A DNA stretch of 64,000 nt from Candidatus Enterovibrio escicola (GTDB lineage Bacteria > Pseudomonadota > Gammaproteobacteria > Enterobacterales > Vibrionaceae), in assembly GCF_002464935.1 (NCBI RefSeq), contig NZ_NBYY01000031.1:1-64000 (forward strand), read 5' to 3'. The translations under genes and the position numbers were made by a program. Shown piece by piece: positions 9,574 to 18,564 of the stretch. Numbering within the stretch: position 1 is the stretch's first letter; each line of letters begins with the position of its first letter. The notes under the pieces were generated by a model. The model did not search any database and was not told where the DNA came from. It was given only the letters and a program-made list of their open reading frames with translations.

Positions 9574-10875
9574 TTAAGCCTGAACTGAGTTCATTAAATC
9601 AAAGAAACTTTGTTTCTTATTAGAAACTTGTGCTTTAACCAGTAATACATCGATCGCTTGCTCTTCAAGAGCAAGGTTACGCATGTTTTCCATCATACGT
9701 TGATCTTTCTCATAATAAGCAACTACTTCAGATGGATCTTCATAGGCAGAAGCTATTTCAATGATCAGCTCTTTCACACGGGCTTCCTCTGCGTTCAAAT
9801 TTTCAGATTTGATAACTTCACCGAGAAGAAGACCAACAACTACTCGGTATTTTGCTTGCTCTTCGACCAATTCATGTGACAATTCAGGTGTGTTCTTCAT
9901 TTGTTCTCCGAAACGATTAACCACTTGCTCACACAAAATGTTAATTTCTTGATCGATCAGAGTAGAAGGTACATCAATACTGTTGTGCTTTACCAAACCA
10001 TTGATCACTTGTTCTTTAATCAGAATCTTAATAGCTTGCTTCATTTCACGTTCCATATTTCTACGAACTTCAGTTTTAAGTACTTCAACACCACCCTCTT
10101 GAATACCGAAACGTGCAACAAATTCGTCAGTCAATTCTGGCAATTCCTGCATTTCAACTTTGCGCAATTTAACATAGAATTTCGCGGTTTTACCTTTCAA
10201 AGGTTCAGCCGGGTAATTTTCTGGTAAATTTACTTCAATTGTGAATTCATCACCCACTTTCTTACCAACAAGCTCATCCTCGAAATTTGGAATCATGCTG
10301 TTTTTACCCATAATCAGTACAAAGTTTTCTGCTTTACCCCCTTCGAATGTATCGCCATTGATAGAACCTGTGAAGTCGATAGTTACACGGCTATTTTCTT
10401 CCACAACAGAGTCAACATCTACCCATAAGGTTTGCTGTTTACGTAAAGTTTCAATCATATACACAACGTCTTCATCTGTTATCTCAGTGTGTGGTTTAAC
10501 CACTTCAACTTTATCCAAATCTTTCAGATCTATAACTGGATAAATTTCAAAAGAGGCCTTAAAGACGAGGTCTTTACCATATTCAATTTCTATCGGGGTA
10601 AACGTTGGTCTACCGGCTGGTTTGATTTTTTCTTTGATGATAGCTTCCATGAAATGACGTTGCATCAATTCACCCAACACATCGCTATGTACTGCTTTGC
10701 GATACATACGTGAAACCATTTTAAAAGGTACTTTACCTTTACGGAAACCATCGAAACGACGATTCCTAGTAATATTACGTAACTCAGTAGTAACGATGTC
10801 TTCTATATTTGCTGTTAGAACAGTGATAGTCAGCTGGAGTTTCAATTTTTCTATGGTTTCAACCGTAACTTGCAT
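9574..10875 (-). CDS. tig: Trigger factor, ribosome-associated chaperone and PPIase
   Basis: Cytoplasmic chaperone at the ribosomal exit tunnel, 433 aa (E. coli 432). The ribosome-docking signature GFRKGKVP lies in RRFDGFRKGKVPFKMV at about 43-50. The FKBP-type PPIase domain spans about 155-240 (VTIDFTGSINGDTFEGGKAE; MIPNFEDELVGKKVGDEF). The C-terminal arms follow. The start MQVTVETIEKLKLQLTITV matches the family N terminus. First protein gene of the tig-clpP-clpX-lon block, downstream of the intron-bearing tRNA-Arg on the same strand. Intact. Confidence 0.97.
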   Translation of the reverse strand: MQVTVETIEKLKLQLTITVLTANIEDIVTTELRNITRNRRFDGFRKGKVPFKMVSRMYRKAVHSDVLGELMQRHFMEAIIKEKIKPAGRPTFTPIEIEYGKDLVFKASFEIYPVIDLKDLDKVEVVKPHTEITDEDVVYMIETLRKQQTLWVDVDSVVEENSRVTIDFTGSINGDTFEGGKAENFVLIMGKNSMIPNFEDELVGKKVGDEFTIEVNLPENYPAEPLKGKTAKFYVKLRKVEMQELPELTDEFVARFGIQEGGVEVLKTEVRRNMEREMKQAIKILIKEQVINGLVKHNSIDVPSTLIDQEINILCEQVVNRFGEQMKNTPELSHELVEEQAKYRVVVGLLLGEVIKSENLNAEEARVKELIIEIASAYEDPSEVVAYYEKDQRMMENMRNLALEEQAIDVLLVKAQVSNKKQSFFDLMNSVQA

Positions 10876-11212
10876 TGTATTTTTAACCTCAAAACTAACT
10901 CAGAATAGCTGAGTGATGTTGTCCGTTTCTTCCAATAGCATCCTTTTATGCTGCAGCTATTTATTTGCCAGAGCACCTGAGAAACGGAATAAAAAGCGCC
11001 AAACCTCATGGTATCGACATGCCCCATAAGATAGAGGCTAAATGCTAGGACGAGTAATTGTACCGACACCGTCCTTATGAGTCGAGATAGAGCCTGTGAA
11101 TCATAGTGTTTCTGTGAGATTGGGGCTATAATTTTGCTGTCAAGGGGATACTATTAGAAGAGCGACAGATGTGAGCACGTCACATATAAGAAATATAGGA
11201 AAATAAACAGGA

Positions 11213-11249
11213 GAAAAAAGGAGCAGGCAGTCAAAAGATTGTCTGATCC
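11213..11249 (-). terminator. Probable terminator downstream of tRNA-Arg
   Basis: GGATCAGACAATC-TTTT-GACTGCCTGCTCC followed by TTTTTT on the minus strand pairs at 10 of 13 positions. It starts about 10 nt beyond the tRNA CCA end. The mismatches are A-C or T-C, which become G-T wobbles on the other strand, so the hairpin is weakened in the tRNA direction. Confidence 0.6.
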
Positions 11250-11259
11250 CTAAATTTTG

Positions 11260-11581
11260 TGGCGCGCCCTGCAGGATTCGAACCTGCGACCACATACTTC
11301 ATCGCACTATAGCTTTCGCTACCACCCTTAGGCTTTGTGCGCTGGACTATCCCTTCACCATAACAATGTTATATATTGTCTTAGGTGGATGCCGTCTAGT
11401 CTCTACACCTTCCTAACTGTAAAATCAGGCTTGGCTCGGGATTACCGACCAACGGTAGGGTTTCCCCGAATTTGACATCTTACACCTTAAAAGTTTCCAA
11501 ATAAGGGCCCAAACTAAAATGTAAATAACATGCTTCTAACTATTAGAAGGTACGTGCTCTATCCAACTGAGCTAAGGGCGC
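11260..11581 (-). tRNA. tRNA-Arg(UCU) interrupted by a group I intron
   Basis: Exon 1 is 11581-11545 and exon 2 is 11299-11260; joined they give a 77-nt tRNA ending in CCA. The acceptor stem GCGCCCT/AGGGCGC with G73, the D arm GCTC-AGTTGGATA-GAGC, the anticodon stem CGTAC/GTATG and the T arm GCAGG-TTCGAAT-CCTGC all pair. The anticodon loop becomes CTTCTAA with anticodon TCT, which reads AGA and AGG. This matches E. coli argU closely. The 245-nt insert lies directly 3' of anticodon base 36. A strong promoter lies upstream and tig is next downstream. Unless the insert splices out the tRNA cannot work, and I see no other arginine UCU tRNA in the window. Confidence 0.93.
11300..11544 (-). ncRNA. 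Group I (IC3-like) self-splicing intron in tRNA-Arg(UCU)
   Basis: The 245-nt insert has a complete group I core on the minus strand. P2: CCUUA/UAAGG. P3: AUGUC with GGCAU. P4: UUCGGG with CCCGAG. P5: UACCG/CGGUA. The segment AAUCCCGAGCCAAGCC is the conserved P4-J-P6 region seen in cyanobacterial tRNA-Leu introns. P7: GACUA in GAGACUAGACGGC with UAGUC in GGGAUAGUCC. P8: CCACC/GGUG around ACAAU/AUUGU. P9 region: CGCAC/GUGCG enclosing a UAGC-GAAA-GCUA hairpin. The intron ends with G (omega-G) before exon AAGUAUG. There is no ORF inside. P1 pairs exon CUUCU with intron AGAAG; the splice-site pair would be U-A rather than the usual U-G. Confidence 0.92.
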
Positions 11582-11614
11582 ACTCTGCTTACACCAGTAC
11601 AAGTGTAAGACTAA

Positions 11615-11642
11615 ATTATAAGGCGAAGAAATACGCCGTCAA
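11615..11642 (-). promoter_or_regulatory. Sigma-70 promoter of tRNA-Arg
   Basis: TTGACG, 16 nt, TATAAT on the minus strand, near consensus at both boxes. It lies about 35 nt upstream of the tRNA 5' end, a normal leader length for a stand-alone tRNA gene. Confidence 0.8.
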
Positions 11643-11913
11643 CAAATTTTATTTACAGTTTGTATTGAATGGTAAATATATGGAGATATATCTTGTCTTT
11701 GGTTCATATTTCAGCCCTATTAACGAACAAATAATAGTCCCTATAACATCCAAATAAGTATTTATTATTTGCTCACTACAGCAGATCATAACAGGAATAC
11801 TCACTCAACAAATGCATGCTTCATGGATTCTATGCTCCAATACTTTCTCATTACGTCACCTGTTTGCTCTGGTGTCAACGTGAGGTTGTTGATTGTGAGG
11901 TTGTTGCTTAAAT

Positions 11914-12893
11914 CCACCTGAGCTGTGCATAAGAAATAAACTAAATCCCCAATTCTAGATCTGAATCGTTTGAACAAAACTATTGATTGCATAAAAACTT
12001 GGATATTGAATAACTTAGACGCTATTTTCGTCGATGTTGACGATTTCTACCAGATTTTCCTCCTTCCATGGAAAAATACCTAATTTCTTCAGGTGTCAAA
12101 CAAAGAAACAAGATTTCTCGCCTCTCAGTTAGCGAAATCATGACGATAGTGATAGCTTTCCATCAATTTGGGTATCGCGACTTCAAAACCTATTACATCC
12201 ACTTTGTTTACCGCTACCTCACCAACGAATTTCCTGAATTAGTCAGCTACATGCGAATACTTAAGCTCATGCAAGGTATTCTAGTTTCGCTTTATTCTTA
12301 CCTCATTCACCGTAAGGCAAAGCTGACAGGGATTGCTTTCGTTGATTCCTCCAAGTTACAGGTTTATCACAACCTCCACATTCTCAGACATCAAGTTTTC
12401 AAAGGTATCGCTAAGCGAGGAAAAGGAATTATGAGGTGGTTCTACGGCTTCAAATTACACCTCATTATTAATGACCAAAGTGGCATTATTTCAGTCAAAG
12501 TAACGACGGCTAACGTGAATGATAGAAAGCCTGTGTCAGAAATGGCTGACGAGCTGTGGGGGATGTTTATACGGAGATAGAGGTTATATCTCTGATCCAT
12601 TGGAGCGGAAACTTGCAGACACGGGAGTGACACTAATAACGGGTGAAAAAGAATATGCAATCCACAGTGATGAAACTATTGGACCGCCTGATACTCCGGA
12701 AACGATTTACTATTAAAACCATTTTTAATCAACTAAAAGACATATCCCAAAGCGAACATTTTTGGCACCGTAATTGTACCAGTTTTATGGTCAACTTGCT
12801 GGCGGGGCTCATCGCGTATTCATTCCAACCAAAAAAGCCGAGTATCAAGAGGACTTGGCTTGATAAGCAAGCACTTATGCAGATCTGAGGTTA
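11914..12893 (+). mobile_element. IS982-family element, copy A, broken transposase
   Basis: About 980 bp bounded by ends of the form ACCTGAGCTG...GCATAAG and CTTATGCAGATCTGAGGTTA, imperfect inverted repeats shared by all IS982 copies here. The transposase reads NLDAIFVDVDDFYQ, SGVKQRNKISRLSVSEIMTI, GIAFVDSSKLQVYHNLHILR and RWFYGFKLHLIINDQSG, the IS982 signature. The start is TTG in place of ATG, and frames shift near 12070, 12565 and 12640, so no full protein is made. It sits inside the terminal repeat of the neighbouring IS5-type element. Confidence 0.85.
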
Positions 12894-13850
12894 AAGCAGG
12901 CTTATAACGTACTGATCTCAATATTTTTTACAGTTTTAACTTATCTGCTGGCGAACAGGTATACTGAGTCTTAGAACTTTGTTCATCGCTTTCATATTTG
13001 CCAGCGCTTCACTAACTTGAGCATTCTAATTACGAAGACTAAGTTTAGGGCTGAACAACTGTTGATAGCGAAACATTGCTGTTTCTGCTAATGAGCGTTT
13101 GTGATAACCCCTGTTCTTTCCCCATCCGCCAGTTTATCCTTTTTTAACGCCTTTACAGTTTCATTTTTAGGATGCCCTTTCTCCCAGTACTCTGCGTTGC
13201 TTCGAGGTGGAATAATGGGCGTTATTCTTTTGTTTTTCAGCACATGGTGACATATTTTTGTGTCATAGAGTCGGTTAACATTGAATTGCTATATCTTTCA
13301 TCGTAATGGATTACGCAATGTAGGTAAAACCTCATTGTCACCCACAAAAATTAGGCTAACTTCTGCAGCAATTTTCTCATGAGTATAGACATCAACCGCG
13401 AGATGAAGTTTGCGCAAAATACGTCGCTTTTCCTTACCATGTTTACGTGTTCTCCGTTCGCCTTTGCCGTATATATTTAGGCTTGTGGCATCAATAACGA
13501 CATAGACGACAGCTCCTCGACTCGGTAAATGATACTTAACTTCTACGGTCTTCGAACTCACGAAGTGGCAGTTTTGATATACCTTTCACCATCAGTACCA
13601 TTTCAATTTCGGCATCGAAAAATATAAACCCACGGCCACGATAACCATAACGCTTTGGACAATACCATGCCCTAGTCGTAATATCGTCTATCCAAAGAAT
13701 TGCTGAACCACAATTTACTAATGCTTGATTATATTATTTCCAGCTGCTGATCTTTTACTTAGTCTTTCCCATCATCACCTCCCGCTTAATTCCATGATGA
13801 TCTGATCGTAGAAATTACGATTAGTTCAGATATTTTGGAAAACAACGACG
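12894..13850 (-). mobile_element. IS5-family (IS903-like) element, broken
   Basis: Its 5' end, TTGTTTTCCAAAATATCTG, lies near 13850 and its 3' end runs to 12894, where IS982 copy A interrupts the terminal repeat (the outer piece GGTTGTTGCTTAAAT is at 11898-11913). The transposase remnant 13561-13298 reads YHLPSRGAVVYVVIDATSLN and RKLHLAVDVYTHEKIAAEVS, a DDE core of the IS903 group. Upstream residues and the C-terminal third are in other frames. The element is inactive. Confidence 0.8.
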
Positions 13851-14029
13851 TTTAACATGGTTACAGGTATGTGTTGTGTTGTAGGTTAAGTTGTTTTTCA
13901 TGATGTGATTATAACGCTTCATCATACTGCTCGAAAAACACTTATCAAGGATTAACGACCCTAGCAATTTCATGTTTTTTTTGTCAAAATAAAACATCTT
14001 TTCAGTCTGTATCACACCAAAGGATCGCC

Positions 14030-14884
14030 ATGGTCGCTCAACTCATTGATGGGAAAATAATTTCTCAAACTGTTCGCCAAGAAGTCACAGCTCGTGTAGA
14101 AATAAGAAGGGCCGCTGGCTTAAGAGTACCTGGGCTAGCTGTTGTTATGGTTGGAGACGATGCAGCTTCACAAGTATATGTGGATAGCAAACGCCGTGTG
14201 TGCAAAGAAGTTGGATTTATTTCAAAATCCTACGATCTACCTGCTGCTACACGTGAAGAAGAATTAATCGCATTAATTGACAAGTTGAACTCAGACATAG
14301 AGATCGACGGGGTTTTAGTACAGTTACCACTCCCTGCACAAATTAATCCGACCTCCGTGTTTGAACACATCGACCCCGAAAAAGACGTAGATGGTTTCCA
14401 TCCCTACAATGTAGGCCGTTTGTGTCAACGGATACCAAGACTTCGTTCATGTACTCCGAAAGGTATCATTACCTTACTAGAGCGCTACAACATCCCAATT
14501 ATCGGTATGCATGCAGTAATGGTTGGTGCATCCAATATCGTGGGTCGCCCAATGACTATGGAATTACTGCTAGCAGGCTGCACAACAACAACATGTCATC
14601 GCTTTACTACAGATCTGGAGAACCATGTCCGCCAAGCAAGTTTATTGATTGTTGCTATTGGTAAACCTAACTTTATTCAAGGTGATTGGATCAAACCTGG
14701 GGCAATTGTCATTGATGTAGGTATCAACCGCCTAGAAAATGGTAAATTAGTAGGTGACGTTGAGCATGATATAGCGATAAAGAAAGCCAGTCACATTACT
14801 CCAGTTCCAGGTGGGGTTGGTCCCATGACAGTTGCAACACTAATTGAAAATACGCTACTGGCTTGCGAGCAATTTCACTCGTAA
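14030..14884 (+). CDS. folD: Bifunctional methylene-THF dehydrogenase/cyclohydrolase FolD
   Basis: Converts 5,10-methylene-THF to 10-formyl-THF in the one-carbon pathway; 284 aa (E. coli 288). The catalytic lysine motif is [14 protein letters not shown] near residues 50-63, with [12 protein letters not shown] near 95, DVDGFHP near 122, an NADP-binding stretch [13 protein letters not shown] near 163, and the C-terminal signature [16 protein letters not shown] near 262. It supplies 10-formyl-THF for PurN, also in the window, and works beside GlyA. Both sides are IS debris, so it stands alone as a transcription unit. Intact. Confidence 0.97.
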   Translation: MVAQLIDGKIISQTVRQEVTARVEIRRAAGLRVPGLAVVMVGDDAASQVYVDSKRRVCKEVGFISKSYDLPAATREEELIALIDKLNSDIEIDGVLVQLPLPAQINPTSVFEHIDPEKDVDGFHPYNVGRLCQRIPRLRSCTPKGIITLLERYNIPIIGMHAVMVGASNIVGRPMTMELLLAGCTTTTCHRFTTDLENHVRQASLLIVAIGKPNFIQGDWIKPGAIVIDVGINRLENGKLVGDVEHDIAIKKASHITPVPGGVGPMTVATLIENTLLACEQFHS

Positions 14885-14965
14885 CCAAATGATAAAACCC
14901 ACTATACCTCCACCCCCATTAAATTTCTCAATTTATCGGATATTTTAACAGTATAAAGGAAGGAG

Positions 14966-15115
14966 TTGTTGAGTAAATTAGGCCTATAACGTACTGCTCC
15001 CAAATTTTTTACAGGCTTAATTTGTCTGTTAGCAAACAGGCATACCGAGTCTTATAACTTTATTCATTGCTTTCATATTTGCTAGCCCTTCACCAACTTG
15101 AGCATTGTAATAACT
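14966..15115 (-). mobile_element. IS5-family 3' tail fragment
   Basis: The ~145-bp terminal segment of the IS5-type element (AGGCCTATAACG near the end, through CACCAACTTGAGCATTGTAA), read on the minus strand. It stops exactly where IS982 copy B begins. The same IS5/IS982 junction is seen at 30169, 37760, 40451 and 58984. Confidence 0.8.
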
Positions 15116-16093
15116 AACCTGAGCTGCGCTCAAGAAATGAACTAAATGCTAAAGTCGCGATCTAATCGTTTGAAAAAACCATTAATTGCATAAGGACTTG
15201 GATATGAATAACTTAGACGCTGTTTTCGTCGATATCGACGACTCCTACCAGACTTTCCTCCCTGCATGGAAAAAACACCTCATTTTTTCCGGTATGAAAC
15301 AAAGAAACAAGCCTTCTCACCTCTCCGTTAGCAAAGTGATGACGATAGTGATAGCTTTCTATCAATTGGGGTATTGAGATTTCAAAACCTATTACATCAA
15401 ATTTGTTTGCCTCTGTCTCACCAACGAATTTCCTGAATTAGTCAGCTACACGCGAATGCTCAAGCTCATGCAAGGTATTTTAATTCCGCTTTGTTCTTAC
15501 CTCACTTACCGTTAGGTAAGACCGACATGGATTGCTTTCGTTCATTTATCAAAGCTACAGGTTTGTCACAACATACGTATTCTCAGACTTCAGGTTTTTA
15601 AAGGTACCGTGATGCGAGGAAAAGGAACGATGGGGTGGTTCTACGGCTTCAAATTACACCTTATTATCAATGCCCAAGGTGGCATTATCTCAGTCAAAGT
15701 GACAACGGCTAACGTGGATGATAGAAAGCCTGTATCGGAAATGGTTGACGAGTTTTGGGGCTTTTATATTAGAGATTAAAGGTTATATCTATGGTCCATT
15801 GGAGCGGGAAATTGCAGACAAGGGAGTGACACTGATAACGGGTGTAAAAAAACATGAAATCCAAAGTGATAAAACTTTAAAACTGCCTGATAATCCGGAA
15901 ACAATTTATTATTAAAACCATTCTTGACCAACTAAAAAACATATCCCAAATCAAGCATTCTCAGCACCGTAGTTATATCAGCTTTATGGTCAACTTGCTG
16001 GCGGGGCTTATCGCGTATTCATTTCAACCAAAGAAGATAAACATCAAGATAACTAGGTTTAATAAGCAAGCGCTTATGCAGATCTGAGATTAA
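15116..16093 (+). mobile_element. IS982-family element, copy B, broken transposase
   Basis: Full-length (about 975 bp) with both ends recognisable. The transposase starts at ATG 15204 (MNNLDAVFVDIDDSYQTFLP) but reaches a stop after AFYQLGY (15375) and has further stops and frameshifts (ACCGTTAGG near 15510; GGGCTTTTATATTAGAGATTAA near 15765). The C-terminal piece is ANLLAG-like near 15985. It truncates the IS91-like remnant to its right. Confidence 0.85.
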
Positions 16094-16876
16094 TTAGCCC
16101 ATAAGGTTCTTATCACATATTGACGCGCCGGAAACTCAAGCTCCATTAACTTCAGTAAGTATTTTTGCCAAAATAATCATAACTGAGATAACGATAAATA
16201 CTAAAACCCTTTCCAATCTTGGTTTGAAGGAAAGAATGCACCTTTAACCAGTATCACATGTAAATGCGGATTGTAGTTGTCATCACGGCTATGGGTATGG
16301 ATGAAAACAATGACGTCAATTTCACGAACATCAGTCTTAAAGTGCGCCTGAATCAACTCTGATAAACAAGCTTCCACCAAAACCATAAATCCAGAATACA
16401 AACGCTTCTGATTGGAGTGATTATGGAAAGGAACACGAAGGTGTCTAGGCAATGTTCAGACAACTTGCCGATAGCTCACTCCAAGAAACAGGCGTACGCC
16501 TATTGTAACCATACTCTCCCGTGCATAACGCTTTCCACATTGTGGACAAGCTTTCCCCTTACAACTAAAATTAACCTTATATTTCCCCTTAACCACAACC
16601 CAATTATTGATAAGTGGCAAAGCCATTTTCTGCGCTTCCACACTTCATCATTTTAGTGATTTCTGAATAATAATCAGTGTGATAGCTGGGATAACTGGAT
16701 ACGAATATGGTCTAATTCGTAGTGAAAATACGTTTAAATCAAAACAGCTTCGATTTGATACCTTTGAAATTTATTCATGCCTTTTATTTGTTCAATCGTA
16801 CTAAGTGTATTACAGATAGGGACATGCCTTAATCCCCACCATATATAGTTTTTAGGAGGAAATTCTTACGGTGAAA
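16094..16876 (-). mobile_element. IS91-like element, 5' part, truncated
   Basis: On the minus strand 16641-16456 encodes a zinc-binding N domain (FSCKGKACPQCGKRYARESM) and 16452-16201 continues as RVPFHNHSNQKRLYSGFMVL and HTHSRDDNYNPHLHVILVKG, with the HxH metal motif of Y2 rolling-circle transposases. A stop/frameshift separates the two. IS982 copy B cuts it off before the tyrosine segment. The upstream flank to 16876 ends in the 56-bp hairpin repeat described separately. A second copy of the same arrangement is at 26428-27491. Confidence 0.75.
16819..16876 (-). repeat. 56-bp hairpin repeat, copy 1
   Basis: Begins GGACATGCC and ends near GTGAAA. In the other copies CTAGGA and TCCTAG form a 6-bp hairpin close to the end; here the arms have drifted (TTAGGA, TTCTTAC). 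It joins the middle of an IS256 transposase at a site equivalent to GAAC (here TAAC). Upstream it is continuous with the IS91-like remnant. Confidence 0.6.
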
Positions 16877-17902
16877 TAACAGGGAGTGGAATCAAGTTTA
16901 ACAGTACACTGGTTCCACCCTATTTCAATCAAAGCAAAAACATAGAAGAGCTTATCTCTTGGCTCTATCTGAGGGGGATTTTCACGGGCGATATGCAGCC
17001 AGTCTTGGGATCGCTCTTAGGTAAGAAAGCAAAGGGTTGTTAGTAAATAGTGTTTCTCGACTCAAGCAGCAGTGGGAAGCAGCATACTAGCAGTGGTGTA
17101 AGCGTGACCTAAGTTAATGGTGGTATGTCTACATTTAGACCTATGGTGTTTACTACAAAGATCGGATGGATGAAAAGCTTTGCCTGCTTGTTGTCATCGG
17201 CGTCGATGCGGCCAGCCGCAAGGAAGTGGTAACCGTTATCTATGGGTATAGATAGTCAGAGGTCAGTTGGCTTGAAGTTCTGTTAGAGTTAACGTACCAA
17301 GGTATCAGTATCACTCCCGAACGCGCCATTGGTGATGAAGCTTTCGGTTTTTGGAATGTAGTGATAAAGCATTGGTCAACGACTCGTCATCAGCGCTGCT
17401 GGGTATACAAACCGGTCAATATATTAAATAAACTCCAAAAATCTGTTCAACCAAGAAGGAAAGAAACGCTTCACGATATCTGGATGGCGTATAGACAACA
17501 AGAGGCACAGAAAGCTTTTGGACAATTCGGAATACGATATAATGCTACATATCCCAAAGCAGCGGAGTGCCTGACTAAAGAGAAAGTGGAAACGCTGGCA
17601 TTTCACGATTTCCCCGCCGAGCACTGGACACATATGCGAACGACAAACCCCATTGAATTAATGTTTGCAACGGTGAAACTAAGAACAAACAAAACCAAGA
17701 ATTATAAAAGCCGAAAAACGATACTGGCAATGGCCTGCAAACTGACGCAAACCACTGAGGTTAACTGATGTAGCCTGCGAGGCTTTAAATTACTCTCAGA
17801 TATCATCAAAGGCGTGAAATTCAGAGGTGGGTGCATTCGTGAAACAAACCTCCATCATCAGGATACTGCACTGAAAATTGTATACCAGATTTGACCATAG
17901 CT
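16877..17902 (+). mobile_element. IS256-family element lacking its 5' part
   Basis: The transposase frame starts mid-protein (GSGIKFNSTLVPPY-like, then ELISWLYLRG) and runs through DEKLCLLVVIGVDAASRKEV to 17361-17768, the longest open part (WSTTRHQRCWVYKPVNILNK; FPAEHWTHMRTTNPIELMFA). Several stops lie before 17361 and a TGA at 17766. The right end ATTTGACCATAGCTC is the IS256 terminus. The N-terminal ~85 codons are replaced by the 56-bp hairpin repeat. The right end sits in an IS91-like C-terminal fragment. Confidence 0.8.
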
Positions 17903-18122
17903 CACATTATGGCCTTCAAGCGATAGCGAAGCCAGCAGGAGACTTGGTGGATGCAATGATGAGTTACACCAAACGTATCAACTATGTAGAACTTTTCTAA
18001 GAGGGGTAACAAGTCGTAATCCCTTAAAATATGTGTTTTGTGGGAGATAGATGGAGTTGGTTCGGCTCTCCCACCCAAAGCATGGTGTATTCTTCGAATT
18101 ATTTGCTTCCGATAGTGGTTAA
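17903..18122 (+). pseudogene. IS91-like transposase, C-terminal end fragment
   Basis: Matches the tail at 1-465 (MMSYTKRINYVELF; NPLKYVFCGR; FASDSG) with stops. It begins with ACATTATGGCCTTCAAG directly at the IS256 right end. The element at 26428 begins with the partner sequence ATATTATG, so an 8-bp target duplication of IS256 in IS91 can be rebuilt from the two loci. Confidence 0.7.
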
Positions 18123-18513
18123 CTTTTACTTGTCTTCAAACGTTTACTAATGCAGGTGTATGTAGGGGATTTAAGCGAGACATTCATCAACATAAAAACC
18201 GAATTGAGAAAACCCTCTAATCCACGAAGTGGGAGCTTAAAAAGACCTTTTACCATCAGTGCCGTTTCAATCGAGATATCCGAAAATATAAACCCACGGT
18301 TACGATGACCGTGATGCTTTAGACAATACTATGCCTTAATGGCAGCGGCATCTATCTAAACAATGACTGAATCTCGGTTTACTAATGCTTGATTATATCG
18401 TTCTCAGTTGCTGATCTTGTGCTTGTCTTTCCCATCACCAGCTCCCACTTAACTCCATGATGATCTGATCGTCGAAATTATAATTAGTTCAGATATTTGG
18501 GAAACAATGCCGT
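18123..18513 (-). mobile_element. IS5-family 5' fragment
   Basis: Minus-strand 5' end of the IS5-type element, from the terminal GTTTCCCAAATATCTGAAC near 18510 to a segment equivalent to TTCGAACRCTTACTAATGCA near 18135. It holds the N-terminal transposase codons (ISNWERYNQAL-like) with stops. Truncated by the IS91 tail. Confidence 0.75.
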
Positions 18514-18564
18514 AAAGAAGTGGAAACTCCTGCTTTTTTGTTTAATGTAGATTATATTGATTGT

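Noticed and set aside
11260-11581. Idea that the split tRNA-Arg is merely a pseudogene interrupted by an IS
   Set aside because: The insert has no IS ends, target duplication or transposase match. It has all group I core helices and falls exactly 3' of the anticodon, a known intron site.
11530-11757. Plus-strand open frame over the tRNA-Arg 5' exon and its promoter
   Set aside because: It overlaps a structured tRNA exon and promoter, has no ribosome site or family match, and is explained by the RNA gene on the other strand.
11801-11992. Minus-strand frame reading LTPEQTGDVMRKYWSIESMK
   Set aside because: The end faintly recalls the WSIE segment of ISAs1-type transposases, but the frame runs through the IS5/IS982 terminal repeats and the match is too short to call.
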